From: Microvirga sp. BSC39
GTDB lineage: Bacteria; Pseudomonadota; Alphaproteobacteria; Rhizobiales; Beijerinckiaceae
DNA: 64,000 nt
Direction of reading: 5' to 3'
NCBI RefSeq assembly: GCF_000739015.1
Contig: NZ_JPUG01000060.1
Span: 171,849-235,848, forward strand
In this document: piece by piece, positions 54,067 to 63,261 of the stretch
Layout of the letters: the number at the start of each line of letters is the position of its first letter
Numbering within the stretch: position 1 is the first letter of the stretch
Translations under genes and position numbers: made by a program
Notes under the pieces: model-generated
Seen by the model: the letters and a program-made list of their open reading frames with translations, nothing else
Told to the model about the DNA's origin: nothing
Database searches by the model: none

Positions 54067-54810
54067 ATGGACCAAGACGTCGTGTACAAGGCGCAAATCC
54101 TTCCGCTTGCTCGTGATCCCTTCCACCATGTGACCACCTATCTTCTGTGCCGGAACACCCTTCTGCGCACTGGTATTGCCCAGCTTCTGGCAGGGTCTCA
54201 GTTTGCTCTCTCCGGTGATGCTTCCGCCGGCGTCCCGGACTTGTCGGCCACCGATGACAACCCTCCCACCCTTATCCTGATCTGCGAGAGCCTCTCGCAG
54301 GAAGGCTATGAGGAACTCCTCGGAGAACTGAAAGAGCGTTGCCCCGGCGCCCGGCTGGTGCTCCTGTCAGATCACCTGGAGCCGCAGGCGATCGGGCAGT
54401 TGGTTGAGGCCGGTCTGAACGGGTTGTGTTCAATGGGCATGTCGCAGGAAGCCATACTCAAGGCGCTCGAGCTGGTGATGCTGGGAGAAACGTTCCTGCC
54501 AGCTTCGATTGGCTTTGCCCTTTTGAGCCAAATCTCAAACCAAGAGCCGAAGGTGATGGTGATCGGCGGAGATGGCACCGCTGTAAACCGCTTCTCCGAT
54601 CGGGAAACTCAGATCCTGCGGCTGCTCACCACGGGCGCGTCCAACAAGCTGATTGCCCGGGAGCTTGGCCTGGCTGAGGCAACGGTGAAGGTTCACCTCA
54701 AGGCCATCCTACGGAAAGCCAGGGCTGAGAACCGCACCCAGGCTGCTATGTGGGCGAGGCAGTTCCTCGCTCCTGCGGCGAACTCTTCAGAGGCGCAACT
54801 CGCGGGCTAA
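54067..54810 (+). CDS. LuxR/NarL-type regulator with degenerate receiver
   Basis: A 247-residue response-regulator-like protein. The receiver-like N-terminal part has TTYLLCRNTLLRTGIAQLLA and LILICESLSQEGYEELLGEL, where the phospho-acceptor Asp is replaced (ICES). RLVLLSDHLEPQAIGQLVEA and GETFLPASI follow. The C-terminal LuxR helix-turn-helix is complete (FSDRETQILRLLTTGASNKL, then GLAEATVKVHLKAILRKARA). It probably works without phosphorylation. It is followed by a strong GC terminator. Confidence 0.88.
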   Translation: MDQDVVYKAQILPLARDPFHHVTTYLLCRNTLLRTGIAQLLAGSQFALSGDASAGVPDLSATDDNPPTLILICESLSQEGYEELLGELKERCPGARLVLLSDHLEPQAIGQLVEAGLNGLCSMGMSQEAILKALELVMLGETFLPASIGFALLSQISNQEPKVMVIGGDGTAVNRFSDRETQILRLLTTGASNKLIARELGLAEATVKVHLKAILRKARAENRTQAAMWARQFLAPAANSSEAQLAG

Positions 54811-54839
54811 GCGAGGTTAGCTCTCCCAGTCCATGAAAA

Positions 54840-54865
54840 GGGCCCCGCTCCGTGGGGAGGGGCCC
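54840..54865. terminator. Terminator of the LuxR gene
   Basis: GGGCCCC (54840-54846) pairs with GGGGCCC (54859-54865) around a 12-base loop, 29 bases past the stop. AAAA precedes it, so it could also terminate minus-strand transcription. Confidence 0.75.
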
Positions 54866-54875
54866 AAAGAGTGAC

Positions 54876-55315
54876 GGTTCCGTTGCAACTCTTGACATAG
54901 GTCAAGCGGAGGCCAGACAAGGACGCTGGTTACGCGGCTGTACCGAACCGGGTGGCAATGAAGCCGCCCTGAGCGTCCATGTCATTGGATAGTACACCGA
55001 CGACCTGTCCCTTGCAGATCATCGCCATGGCCTCATAGCCGGCAATCGTCTGCGTGGCAGTCACGAAGCTCTTGGAGCCCAGTGCAGGGTGAGCCAGACG
55101 CTTGATGCGCCGGTGATCCTGCTCCACGATGCTATTCCAGAGCTTCACCAGCCGGAGTTTGGCAAAGCGCCAGAGTTCTCCATTCCGGTTCATGACGTTC
55201 ACCGCAATGGGTTAGGCGGCGTTCTTATCGACGGTGATGGTTCGCGGATTGGGCGTGTGTAGCTGCTCTAAAGCCTTGCGGAAGAAGCGCTTGGCGGCAG
55301 CCGCATCCGGGCGGG
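54876..55315 (-). mobile_element. IS6-family remnant (3' part, with in-frame stop)
   Basis: One end (GGTTCCGTTGCAACTC) matches the complete IS6 element at 722. On the minus strand the product reads DAAAAKRFFRKALEQLHTPN, TITVDKNAA, then a TAA stop, then ELWRFAKLRLVKLWNSIVEQ and DHRRIKRLAHPALGSKSF. The 5' half of the transposase and the other end are missing. It is a dead relative of the intact copy and a possible recombination partner. Confidence 0.82.
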
Positions 55316-55345
55316 ATACGATTTAGCCCTATAATCTAGCATCCG

Positions 55346-55588
55346 ATGAATAGGAGCCTCTTCATGCACATGTTCGGAGCCTTCGAGTTGGATGTTCAGC
55401 CCGGCCCCCCGGACAAGCCAAGATCCATCAGGGTTGCCCTTCTGCGATACGTCCGCAGCGAGGATGGGCGCCTGTCCATCACGCCGGAGTGCACGTCCTT
55501 CGAGGAAGTGGAAGGTCAGCTCAATTCTCTGCAAGACGAACTCGACAAGATCCGCGATAGAGCCCGCCGCGCGTTCCAATCCACGTGA
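55346..55588 (+). CDS. Conserved hypothetical protein
   Basis: An 80-residue protein, MNRSLFMHMFGAFELDVQPG, then RSIRVALLRYVRSEDGRLSI and TPECTSFEEVEGQLNSLQDE ending in a basic coiled-coil-like helix. It resembles a family common in Methylobacteriaceae. The start lies 30 bases from the broken IS6 end, so its native promoter may have been lost. Function unknown. Confidence 0.65.
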   Translation: MNRSLFMHMFGAFELDVQPGPPDKPRSIRVALLRYVRSEDGRLSITPECTSFEEVEGQLNSLQDELDKIRDRARRAFQST

Positions 55589-55736
55589 GCAACGGCCCAC
55601 GCTGGCTGCCAGCTATAGGTTGACACCTGCCCCGCCTGACATAGCTACCGCTGCTTGCGGACAGGGTCGGGTAATCCAGGCCTCCGCAGCCCGTCGTGAC
55701 TCCCGAAACTTCGCCTCCAGGCGCCGTAGGCTACCC

Positions 55737-57497
55737 ATGACTGACAATGACGCGCCCGAGGGCGCGGGAAGCAACCCGCCGTCCCTGGATGTTCAGGGAG
55801 ACGGGCAGAGCATCGGTGTTCCCGCAGCCGGCGAGCACGAGAACGTCTCCTACAACCCGACAGGCGGGCCCGGCATCCACCACTGGCAAAGGGCGGCAAT
55901 CACAAACCCGGGGCTTGATGAGCGGGGCAGCGTGTTCTTCGCCGCCATCGAGATGACCCGCATGCCGATCATCCTCACGGATCCCAACCTGCCGGACAAC
56001 CCCATTGTCTTCGCCAACCGTGCCTTCCAGGACCTGACCGGCTACACGGAAGAGGAGGTTCTCGGGCGCAACTGCCGCTTCCTTCAGGGTGCCCACACGG
56101 ACCGGGAGGCCGTTGCCGAACTGCGGCAGGCCGTAGAGGAGAGCCGGGCCGTCTCGGTCGAGCTCCTGAACTACAAGCGGGACGGAACCCCGTTCTGGAA
56201 CGCGTGCTTCGTCGCGCCCGTCTTCGACAAGGACGACAGGCTCCTCTACTTCTTTGCCTCCCAGCTCGACGTGACGCGACGGCGGACCTCGGAGCAGGCC
56301 TACCGCCAGGCGCAGAAGATGGAGAGCATCGGCCAGCTCACCGCGGGCCTTGCCCATGACTTCAACAACCTGTTGCAAGTGGTCTCGGGCAATCTGGAGC
56401 TGGCGCTCTCGCGGACAGATGACGAATCCTTGCGCCGCCCGCTCGAGAACGCCAGCCGTGCAGCCGAGCGTGGCGCCAAGCTGACGAAGCAGCTCCTGGC
56501 CTTCGCCCGCAGGACCCGGCTCGAGGCGAAGCCCACGAACCTCAACACCCTGATTACCGAGTTCGGCGAAATGCTGGAGAACTCGGTCGGACCTCAAATT
56601 GAGATCCAGCTCAACCTGCGCTCCCGGGTGCCGGCAGCCCTCGTGGATCCTGTGCATCTGGAAATGGCAGTCCTCAACGTGCTGATCAACGCCCGTGACG
56701 CCATGCCAAAGGGCGGCTGCGTCACCATTGCGACGTCCAAGGTCCACCTTAACGGGAACGCGTCCGCCCATCATCTCCCCCCGGGTGATTACGTTGCGCT
56801 GACTATCAGCGACGAGGGCGAAGGCATGCCCCCGCACGTGCTGGAGCGGGCGATTGAGCCGTTCTTCACCACCAAGAGCCAGGGCAAGGGCACGGGACTC
56901 GGGCTCGCCATGGTGCACGGCTTCGTGCAGCAGTCCCTCGGGCGACTTGAGATTGAGAGCCAGCATGGCAAGGGCACGACCATCCGCATGCTGTTTCCAG
57001 CGGCTGACACGCAGGCGCATGCACCCCGTCAGCCGAGCCGGGACCTGGCGCACACGGAACCGAAGGGCCAGGCAGAGACGATCCTTGTGGTGGAGGACAG
57101 CAACGACGTGCTTGAACTCGCGCGCGAGCACCTGACAGCCCTTGGCTACACTGTCCTGACCGCGCGAGACGCCGACGAGGCTCTCACCGTGTTCGAGAGC
57201 GTAGAAGGCAGGGTCGAACTCTTGTTCAGCGATCTCGTCATGCCGGGCAGCATGAACGGGCTGGCTCTGGCAGACGTCATCCGGGAGCGTGCGCCTGACA
57301 TCGGGGTGCTCCTGACTACGGGCTACAACGATGACCTCCTGAGGGAGGGAAAGGCATCGGGCGGCGCCGACGTCCTCGGAAAGCCGTATCGCCGGGCGGA
57401 TCTGGCGGACCGGGTTCGGGCCGCCCTGAACGGCCGCGGACGCGAGCGGCGGATGCCTGAGGCCGGCGCGTCGCGGGGACCGCGGCACGAGGGTTGA
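55737..57497 (+). CDS. LOV-domain hybrid histidine kinase
   Basis: A 586-residue blue-light-type sensor kinase. An N-terminal disordered part (1-60) precedes a LOV/PAS domain (about 65-185) with the flavin-cysteine motif GRNCRFLQG (Cys113). The HisKA domain has QLTAGLAHDFNNLLQ (His208). The ATPase has NVLINARDAMPKGG and EPFFTTKSQGKGTGLGLAMV. A C-terminal receiver has ILVVEDSNDVLELARE and LLFSDLVMPGSMNG. ATG 55737 is the first good start. It lies 43 bases before the HWE kinase gene on the same strand, so both are probably one light or stress signalling unit. Confidence 0.93.
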   Translation: MTDNDAPEGAGSNPPSLDVQGDGQSIGVPAAGEHENVSYNPTGGPGIHHWQRAAITNPGLDERGSVFFAAIEMTRMPIILTDPNLPDNPIVFANRAFQDLTGYTEEEVLGRNCRFLQGAHTDREAVAELRQAVEESRAVSVELLNYKRDGTPFWNACFVAPVFDKDDRLLYFFASQLDVTRRRTSEQAYRQAQKMESIGQLTAGLAHDFNNLLQVVSGNLELALSRTDDESLRRPLENASRAAERGAKLTKQLLAFARRTRLEAKPTNLNTLITEFGEMLENSVGPQIEIQLNLRSRVPAALVDPVHLEMAVLNVLINARDAMPKGGCVTIATSKVHLNGNASAHHLPPGDYVALTISDEGEGMPPHVLERAIEPFFTTKSQGKGTGLGLAMVHGFVQQSLGRLEIESQHGKGTTIRMLFPAADTQAHAPRQPSRDLAHTEPKGQAETILVVEDSNDVLELAREHLTALGYTVLTARDADEALTVFESVEGRVELLFSDLVMPGSMNGLALADVIRERAPDIGVLLTTGYNDDLLREGKASGGADVLGKPYRRADLADRVRAALNGRGRERRMPEAGASRGPRHEG

Positions 57498-57539
57498 GCC
57501 CGTGTTGCCGATGGCGGCTGCGGGATCGCAGGCTCAAGG

Positions 57540-58949
57540 ATGGTTCAGCCGATCATGACGTCGTTCGCCTCAACCGGAGACATGGATCCAGGCCGGCAGG
57601 TCCATTTCCAGGCACAACTCCTCAACGCCGTCGAGCAGGCAGTTATCGCGACAGACCTCGATGGCGTCGTTACCTATTGGAACCGCTGCGCCCAGCGGCT
57701 GTACGGGTGGGCCACCGAGGAGGCGCTCGGGCGCAGTATCCTGGAGCTGAACATTCCTCCGGAAGGACTCCCGCAGGCTCAAGAGATCATGGATTGCCTC
57801 AGGGCCGGCAAGGCCTGGTCGGGGGATGTCGTCCTGCGGCACAAGGACGGGCACACCTTTCCGGTCCAGGTGACTGATTCGCCCGTTCTGGATGACGTCG
57901 GGCAGATGGTCGGCATCGTGGGCATCTCGATGGAAATCAGCGACCGGGTTCGTAACCTGGCGGCGCTTGCCAGCAGCGAGGAACGGCTGCGGATCGCGCA
58001 GCATGCCGGGGGTATCGGTACCTTCGAGTGGAACATCCGCTCAGGCGAGGTGATGGTGACGGAGGAGTTCTGCCGCATCTGGGGAATAGGGCAGCACACG
58101 TCGATCCGGGTCGGTGCGTTCGAGGAGTTCGTCCATTCCGACGACCGTGATCTGCTCGCATCCTCGCTGGCCCATCCTCTTGAGGATCTGATTGGCTACA
58201 CGGAATACCGCATCATCCGCCAGGATGACCGGCAGGTGCGTTGGCTGGCACGGCGCGGGGAGATCGTGCGCGACGAGGCCGGCGAGCCTTCGCGGGTCAT
58301 CGGAGCCGTGTACGACATCACGGACCGCAAGCAGGCGGAGGAGCAGCGCCAGCTCCTGATGCAAGAACTGACGCACCGGGTGAAGAACACCCTGGCTTTG
58401 GTCCAGGCGATCTCCACCCAGACGATGCGAAGCGCCGCTTCACTGGAGGAGGCGGGCACCATCTTCGGCGAGAGACTGGCAGCCCTTGCCCAGGCAAACG
58501 ACACGCTGCTGCAAGAGAACTGGTCCAGCGCCAGCATCAGGGTGATCGTTGCAGGTGCCACCCAGTCGCACAACGATCACGGCCGGATCCATGTCGAAGG
58601 ACCTGACATCCGCCTCGGCCCTAAGGCAGCACTTGCACTCTCCCTGGCCTTGCACGAGCTGTGCACCAATGCGGCCAAGTACGGAGCGCTGTCTGCGGAA
58701 ACAGGGCAAGCCCGGATCACGTGGCACGTGTCAGGGGACGGGGATGCTGCCCTGTTCCGGTTCAGGTGGCAGGAAAGCGGCGGTCCGCCCGTCAAGGTGC
58801 CCGAGCGCAAGGGCTTCGGCTCGCGCTTGATCGAGCGAAGTCTTGCGGGGAGTTTCGGTGGACAGGCTGAAATCCGCTACGAGCCGACTGGAGTCGCCTG
58901 GAGCATTGAGGCCCCCTTATCGGCCCTTCAGGAGCCAGGCTCCGGCTGA
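57540..58949 (+). CDS. PAS-PAS-HWE sensor histidine kinase
   Basis: A 469-residue cytosolic kinase. Two PAS domains (about 25-135 and 145-262) precede an HWE kinase domain. The phospho-His279 lies in LMQELTHRVKNTLALVQAI. The N-box is LALHELCTNAAKYGAL, the W-x-E signature is in FRFRWQESGGPPV, and GFGSRLIERSLAGSFGG follows. HWE kinases feed PhyR-type or single-domain regulators of the general stress response in Rhizobiales. It follows the LOV hybrid kinase by 43 bases; signal unknown, since the PAS domains lack an obvious cofactor motif. Confidence 0.93.
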   Translation: MVQPIMTSFASTGDMDPGRQVHFQAQLLNAVEQAVIATDLDGVVTYWNRCAQRLYGWATEEALGRSILELNIPPEGLPQAQEIMDCLRAGKAWSGDVVLRHKDGHTFPVQVTDSPVLDDVGQMVGIVGISMEISDRVRNLAALASSEERLRIAQHAGGIGTFEWNIRSGEVMVTEEFCRIWGIGQHTSIRVGAFEEFVHSDDRDLLASSLAHPLEDLIGYTEYRIIRQDDRQVRWLARRGEIVRDEAGEPSRVIGAVYDITDRKQAEEQRQLLMQELTHRVKNTLALVQAISTQTMRSAASLEEAGTIFGERLAALAQANDTLLQENWSSASIRVIVAGATQSHNDHGRIHVEGPDIRLGPKAALALSLALHELCTNAAKYGALSAETGQARITWHVSGDGDAALFRFRWQESGGPPVKVPERKGFGSRLIERSLAGSFGGQAEIRYEPTGVAWSIEAPLSALQEPGSG

Positions 58950-59535
58950 TCGGGCTCTTCTGAGGCGCCGGCACGTCACCGCCATCAGCTTGCTCAGCAG
59001 CCGAGACATTGTGCCGCCTACCCAGGCGCTCCCCCGTGACAGTGGAAGTGCGAAAGTCCTGTTCTGGCACCAGGCGGACTTTAACTGAATTTCGGCTTTC
59101 GCGGCGTGAGTGGACCTCCTTTCAATCCGCTTTACGTTACACTTTGACCCCAAGCTGACCTACAGTGGACAGGCAAGGATCGCACCAGATCTTGTGCGTT
59201 ATTTTGATTGAATGAGATGTTATATAGCTAAGTGATTGCCAATGATCCCTGTACTCGTGCCAGTAATTGCCTCAAGCCGGATAGGCTTGTTGAACACGGC
59301 CACGAACAGATCTGGGTAACCATGCCGGCGACCTCATGCGGTATACCATCTCGCAACCGGTGGCACGGATCATTCCCCGGGCATGATCAGGCGGATGTTT
59401 GAGCCAGCGGCCGTGCCGGAGCCTTTCGTGCGGCAGCGGAAGATGCAGCCCTAATGACACCGTCATGTGGATCTTGAAACCACCTCGGAGTTCCTAGCTC
59501 CCCAGTGCTCTCTTTCCATTCCCCGTGAGGCGCAG
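58950..59535. other. Intergenic region
   Basis: About 590 bases after the kinase operon. The part near 59190-59235 is AT-rich (TTATATAGCTAAGTGATTG) and may hold a promoter. Short frames lack family features. No hairpin was recognised. Confidence 0.4.
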
Positions 59536-59790
59536 ATGAACGAACCGTTGATTGATCTTGGCAATTCATCTGTCTGGCGGTTGATCCGACGGGCGAGGTG
59601 GCGGGGCTATATCACCTATGACGAGCTTGACCGACTCCTGCTGCCAGGGATTGTCTCGCCAGAGCAGGTAGAGGATGTCCTTGAGCAGCTCTCAGAGATC
59701 GGCATCCGCGCTGTTGATGCCGCAGAGGTGGTTGGCAGCGCGATTCCTCAGCCTGCCAACGCCAATGAGCCACTGCCTGAGACTTGCTAG
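59536..59790 (+). CDS. Free-standing sigma-70 region 1.1 protein
   Basis: An 84-residue protein beginning MNEPLIDLGNSSVWRLIRRA and continuing RWRGYITYDELDRLLLPGIV and SPEQVEDVLEQLSEIGIRAV. This is the helical fold of sigma-70 region 1.1, normally the N-terminal autoinhibitory domain of RpoD (compare KARGYVTHDELN...SxEQIEDVM..L). No other sigma domain is attached. ATG 59536 has GAGG upstream. In RpoD this domain blocks DNA entry into the polymerase cleft, so a free copy might inhibit polymerase or bind a sigma factor; that is inference. Confidence 0.75.
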   Translation: MNEPLIDLGNSSVWRLIRRARWRGYITYDELDRLLLPGIVSPEQVEDVLEQLSEIGIRAVDAAEVVGSAIPQPANANEPLPETC

Positions 59791-60089
59791 CTCAACGGTT
59801 GTCACAACCCTGATCAACGAGGAGAGCATGAGGCTTTGTGGGGCAGCTACAGAGCATTCTGGAGCATTCCGTACTGATGGGCAGGTACTCGGGTTGAGAT
59901 GGCGGTTTCCTGATACTGATCCACTACTGGGAGCTCCACAGACCCTTATGCTCCCACAACGCTGACTGGCGCATTGGCGATGTCCTGAGGCGGAAGCGGG
60001 GCTTCGTCCCGCTTAGGAGCGAAACATCAGACAGTCTTGGAGGGCAGTGAGTTCGCCCGTTCCCGGACCTTTGCCTCGATGAGCACAAA

Positions 60090-60580
60090 GCTTTGTTGCA
60101 TTAATCTGCGAAGGGTATAACGAGCCGAGTCGAACAGGTCGCTCAAGCGGTAAGGCTGAAGAGCTGGTTCACAAGACGGATTTCGCCTGTCACGTCGCGC
60201 TCTGCCAGGCAGCAATGGCTGCGGCGGATCATCCGCGTTACCTCGAAGCCTTTGATGGTAGCGGAGGCTGTTGCAATCCTCTGGAAGCCGCGGGTCGGCC
60301 GGATAACGCGCTTGAGTGCTCCATTGTCAGCCTCAATGATATTATTCAAATATTTCGATGCCCGGTGCTCAACATCGTTCGACACCAGGCCGTCCTTCTG
60401 CCGGCGCTGGATTGTCTTCGGATACGAAGCCAGTTTGTCCGTCGTGATCGATGAGGGCGGATAGTCGCTCAGCGTCTTCAGCGCTTTGCGCAGGAAGCGA
60501 TACGCCGCTTTGGTGTTCCGGCGGTCTGACAGCATGAAGTCGATCAACCGGCCGTGCTTGTCGATCACGATCGACACCTC
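60090..60580 (-). mobile_element. IS6-family remnant, distant type
   Basis: One end reads GCTTTGTTGCATTAATCTGCG, typical of IS6 elements. The minus-strand product has VSIVIDKHGRLIDFMLSDRR, SSITTDKLASYPKTIQRRQK and KYLNNIIEADNGALKRVIRP, the later two-thirds of an IS6 transposase. The first catalytic Asp region and N-terminal helix-turn-helix are absent; upstream coding is unrelated. A different IS6 lineage from those at 722 and 54876. Confidence 0.8.
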
Positions 60581-61080
60581 GGCCACCGCAGGATTGGCCA
60601 GGGTAATGCCGCCGAGTAGTGAAATCACGGATAAGGGGGCTCTGCGCATCGACAGCCTCCGGTGTCGTTCCAGTCTGGTTGAGGCGCTGCACGAAGGTGA
60701 CTGCTGAGAACAGCCAAGGTTCCAACTGCGAGCCGCCTGTGCCCACGGCCTCATGGCACTGTAACGATACATGCACGTTGTTATGAACATGAAACTCAAG
60801 GCTCACGATGCCTGCGGCCGCGCGATCAGAGCAACTTCTGACCGATTGCGGTCGGGAGCGGCAGGGGAGAAAGACCTGTCATCTGAGAAACTGCGGTAGA
60901 TTGGCCCCGTTTTGTACGACGTGCCGAAACGTCTTTCCGCACGTGCAAACAGGGCTTGCATTGGGGAACATGAGAAGTTCGACCCAGCCACCGACCTGTG
61001 GAAGGGTTGGGCAGAGCAGCCTAGGGCAGACACGGGAGACTGGCACGGCAACCGGAGGCAACAGGTCAGGAGAACGTTCA
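60581..61080. other. Intergenic region
   Basis: About 500 bases between the IS6 relic and the Tat-exported reductase. A plus frame is open through most of it but has no family signature and joins the reductase frame by chance. No operator is evident. Confidence 0.4.
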
Positions 61081-62013
61081 ATGCCGCAATCACACCCCCC
61101 AAGCCGCCGCAGTCTCCTCCGCGCTTTCGTGGGGACCAGTGCCGCGGCAATGCTGTGGCCCCTGACCGGAGCCGCACAGCCAGGTCCGGTTCTCACGAGG
61201 CCCATACCCTCGACCGGCGAGGCGCTGCCCCTGGTCGGGCTCGGCACCTGGATCACGTTCAACGTCGGCAACGACAGCGAAGCACGGGACAGCTGTGCCG
61301 AGGTCATGCGGGCGTTCTTCGAAGCCGGCGGACGCCTGATCGACTCCTCTCCCATGTACGGCTCATCGCAGGAGGTGGTCGGCTATGGCCTGCAAAAGCT
61401 CGGCCACCCATCCCGTCTGTTCTCGGCCGACAAGGTCTGGACCTCGTCTGGCTCAGCCGGCCCAAGCCAGATTGAGGCGTCGCGCCGCCACTGGAGGGTT
61501 CCTCGCTTTGACCTGCTGCAGGTTCACAATCTTCTATCCTGGGAGGCGCATCTCAGGACCCTCCTCGCCATGAAGGCGGCCGGTGAGGCGCGCTATGTCG
61601 GGATCACCACCTCGGAAGGACGCCGGCACCGCGAGTTTGAGCAGGTAATGCGTCAGCACCCGCTCGACTTCATCCAGGTGACCTACAACATCCTCGATCG
61701 TGAGGTCGAAGACCGCATTCTGCCTCTAGCTGCGGAGCGCGGCATCGGGGTGATCGTGAACCGCCCATTTCAGCAGGGTAGCCTGCTTGACCGCCTGGAA
61801 CGCCACCCGCTGCCGCCTTGGGCAGCCGAGATCAACTCGAGAACCTGGGCACAGTTTGTTCTGAAGTTCATCATCTCGCACCCGGCTGTGACCTGCGCCA
61901 TTCCAGCCACCACCCGCGACGATCACGTGCGCGAGAACATGGCGGCCGCCACGGGGGCCCTGCCGGATGCCGCGATGCGGGCCCGCATGATCGCCTATGT
62001 CGAGAGCCTCTGA
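61081..62013 (+). CDS. Tat-exported aldo/keto reductase
   Basis: A 310-residue aldo/keto reductase with a Tat signal (SRRSLLRAFVGTSAAAMLWP, residues about 8-30). The AKR tetrad is visible: Asp in RLIDSSPMY, Tyr in PMYGSS, Lys in FSADKVWTSS and His in LLQVHNLLSW. The TIM-barrel end includes HPAVTCAIPATTRDDHVREN. Periplasmic AKRs are uncommon, and folded export with NADPH implies assembly before export. The stop overlaps the start of the next gene (TGATG), so the two are coupled. Confidence 0.9.
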   Translation: MPQSHPPSRRSLLRAFVGTSAAAMLWPLTGAAQPGPVLTRPIPSTGEALPLVGLGTWITFNVGNDSEARDSCAEVMRAFFEAGGRLIDSSPMYGSSQEVVGYGLQKLGHPSRLFSADKVWTSSGSAGPSQIEASRRHWRVPRFDLLQVHNLLSWEAHLRTLLAMKAAGEARYVGITTSEGRRHREFEQVMRQHPLDFIQVTYNILDREVEDRILPLAAERGIGVIVNRPFQQGSLLDRLERHPLPPWAAEINSRTWAQFVLKFIISHPAVTCAIPATTRDDHVRENMAAATGALPDAAMRARMIAYVESL

Positions 62014-62735
62014 TGGCGGACTGGCTGTCCTACACGCCATCGGACTTTCTGCTGTTTTCGGCCCGCACCTATTATCGCCTCTTCGAGCTCTACAACCGGG
62101 CGATCTGGCCGGCGCAGATCCTGGCGCTGCTGCTCGGGCTCGTGATCCTGTGGCGGCTGCATCGCGGCAGTCTCCGCCAGGGAGTGGTGATGGTGATCCT
62201 TGCGGCCGGCTGGCTTTGGACCGCCTGGGTTTACCATCTGGAGCACTACGACACGATCAACTGGGCGGCGCGCTACTTCGCTATCGCCTTTGTCATCGAG
62301 GCAGTGCTGCTGATCTGGACAGGTGTCGTTCGCGGCCAGCTCTCATTTAGGCCGTACAAGGATTGGACCAGCCGGAGTGGAATGGGGCTATTTGTGTTCG
62401 CGTTGGTGGTCCAGCCGTTGATTGTCCCGCTGGTTGGTCGAGACTGGACGCAGACTGAGATCCTTGGTGTCGCGCCGGATCCCACTGTGCTTGCCACGCT
62501 CGGCGTCCTCCTGACCGTGGACAAGCGGCCCCCTTGGGGGCTCATGGTCATTCCGCTGATCTGGTGTGCGCTCAGCGGGGCAACCCTTTGGACCATGGGC
62601 TCACCGGACGCCTGGGTCATGCCTGTGGTCGCCCTTAGCGCTCTGGGGATGGCAGTCTATCGACTGTTGTCTGTGCGAGGGCAGGGCCGGGACAGCCCGA
62701 TCAACGCTCAAGCCAATAATCGGAGCGTAACGTAG
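62013..62735 (+). CDS. DUF6064 multi-pass membrane protein
   Basis: A 240-residue inner-membrane protein with six or seven hydrophobic segments. The N-terminus SDFLLFSARTYYRLFELYNR and AIWPAQILALLLGLVILWRL is the DUF6064 pattern. WVYHLEHYDTINWAARYFAI and LATLGVLLTVDKRPPWGLMV are also conserved. ATG 62013 overlaps the preceding stop by one base. No function is established. Coupling to an exported reductase suggests a shared membrane or redox process. Confidence 0.85.
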   Translation: MADWLSYTPSDFLLFSARTYYRLFELYNRAIWPAQILALLLGLVILWRLHRGSLRQGVVMVILAAGWLWTAWVYHLEHYDTINWAARYFAIAFVIEAVLLIWTGVVRGQLSFRPYKDWTSRSGMGLFVFALVVQPLIVPLVGRDWTQTEILGVAPDPTVLATLGVLLTVDKRPPWGLMVIPLIWCALSGATLWTMGSPDAWVMPVVALSALGMAVYRLLSVRGQGRDSPINAQANNRSVT

Positions 62736-62871
62736 CAATTTGCCCCGTGAGGACATCGTCAGCCTGATGGATGCAGCTCTAGCCGGACAAAACCCACGCG
62801 GAGCGTCTATGCTTGATCGGCTAAGATAAGCACAACAAGGTAACTTCCGGTGCCTGACTGCGGGCGGAGCC

Positions 62872-62921
62872 GCTGACTTTTAATCAGAGCGTCCTGGGTT
62901 CGAGTCCCAGCGCGATCACCA
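62872..62921 (+). other. 3' half of tRNA-Lys(UUU) (remnant or attachment site)
   Basis: Fifty bases carry the anticodon loop CTTTTAA, T arm CTGGG-TTCGAGT-CCCAG, acceptor strand CGCGATC and ACCA. The matching 5' half (GATCGCG and a D arm) is absent upstream. It is highly similar and co-oriented to the fragment at 8459-8508. The sequence just after it (AACAATGTCAAAGGGTTACC) looks like a tRNA-proximal integration site. Confidence 0.78.
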
Positions 62922-63261
62922 ACAATGTCAAAGGGTTACCGGCATTTGCCGGTTGAGCCGTTTCTCCCCAGGTAGTCAATAGGTAGCCAGACGTTGAGGT
63001 GGGCGGGCCTCGCTCAGGTTCGAGGGCGAACCGATCTAACGAGCGGGAACGGCGAAGTTAGTCACTGAAGCCTAAACTCCGTCCACTCCCAGCTTATTCA
63101 TAGTGTTGCGACGGAGCGGCTCGTCACGAAGCCACAAAGGTCTGGTCTCCCGCGGTGAGCGGACCTTTAACGGGCATGCCTAAGAGGCTGACTGAAAAAG
63201 GTTGAGTGGCTTCAAGCCCTTGTGATTCCGTCGGATTTGCGAAGATTCGATGGAGTTCACG
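62922..63261. other. Intergenic region with repeat and IS5 left end
   Basis: It contains an imperfect inverted repeat at 63136-63168 (AAAGGTC...GGACCTTT) related to the one at 8642-8674. The IS5 element's left end is probably near 63187 (GAGGCTGACTGAAAAAGG). An ACCGGCATTTGCCGGT hairpin lies at 62938-62953. Confidence 0.55.

Noticed and set aside
55731..57488. 585-codon minus-strand open frame across the LOV kinase
   Set aside because: Antisense of a clear histidine kinase with all motifs; the reverse product has no recognisable domain.
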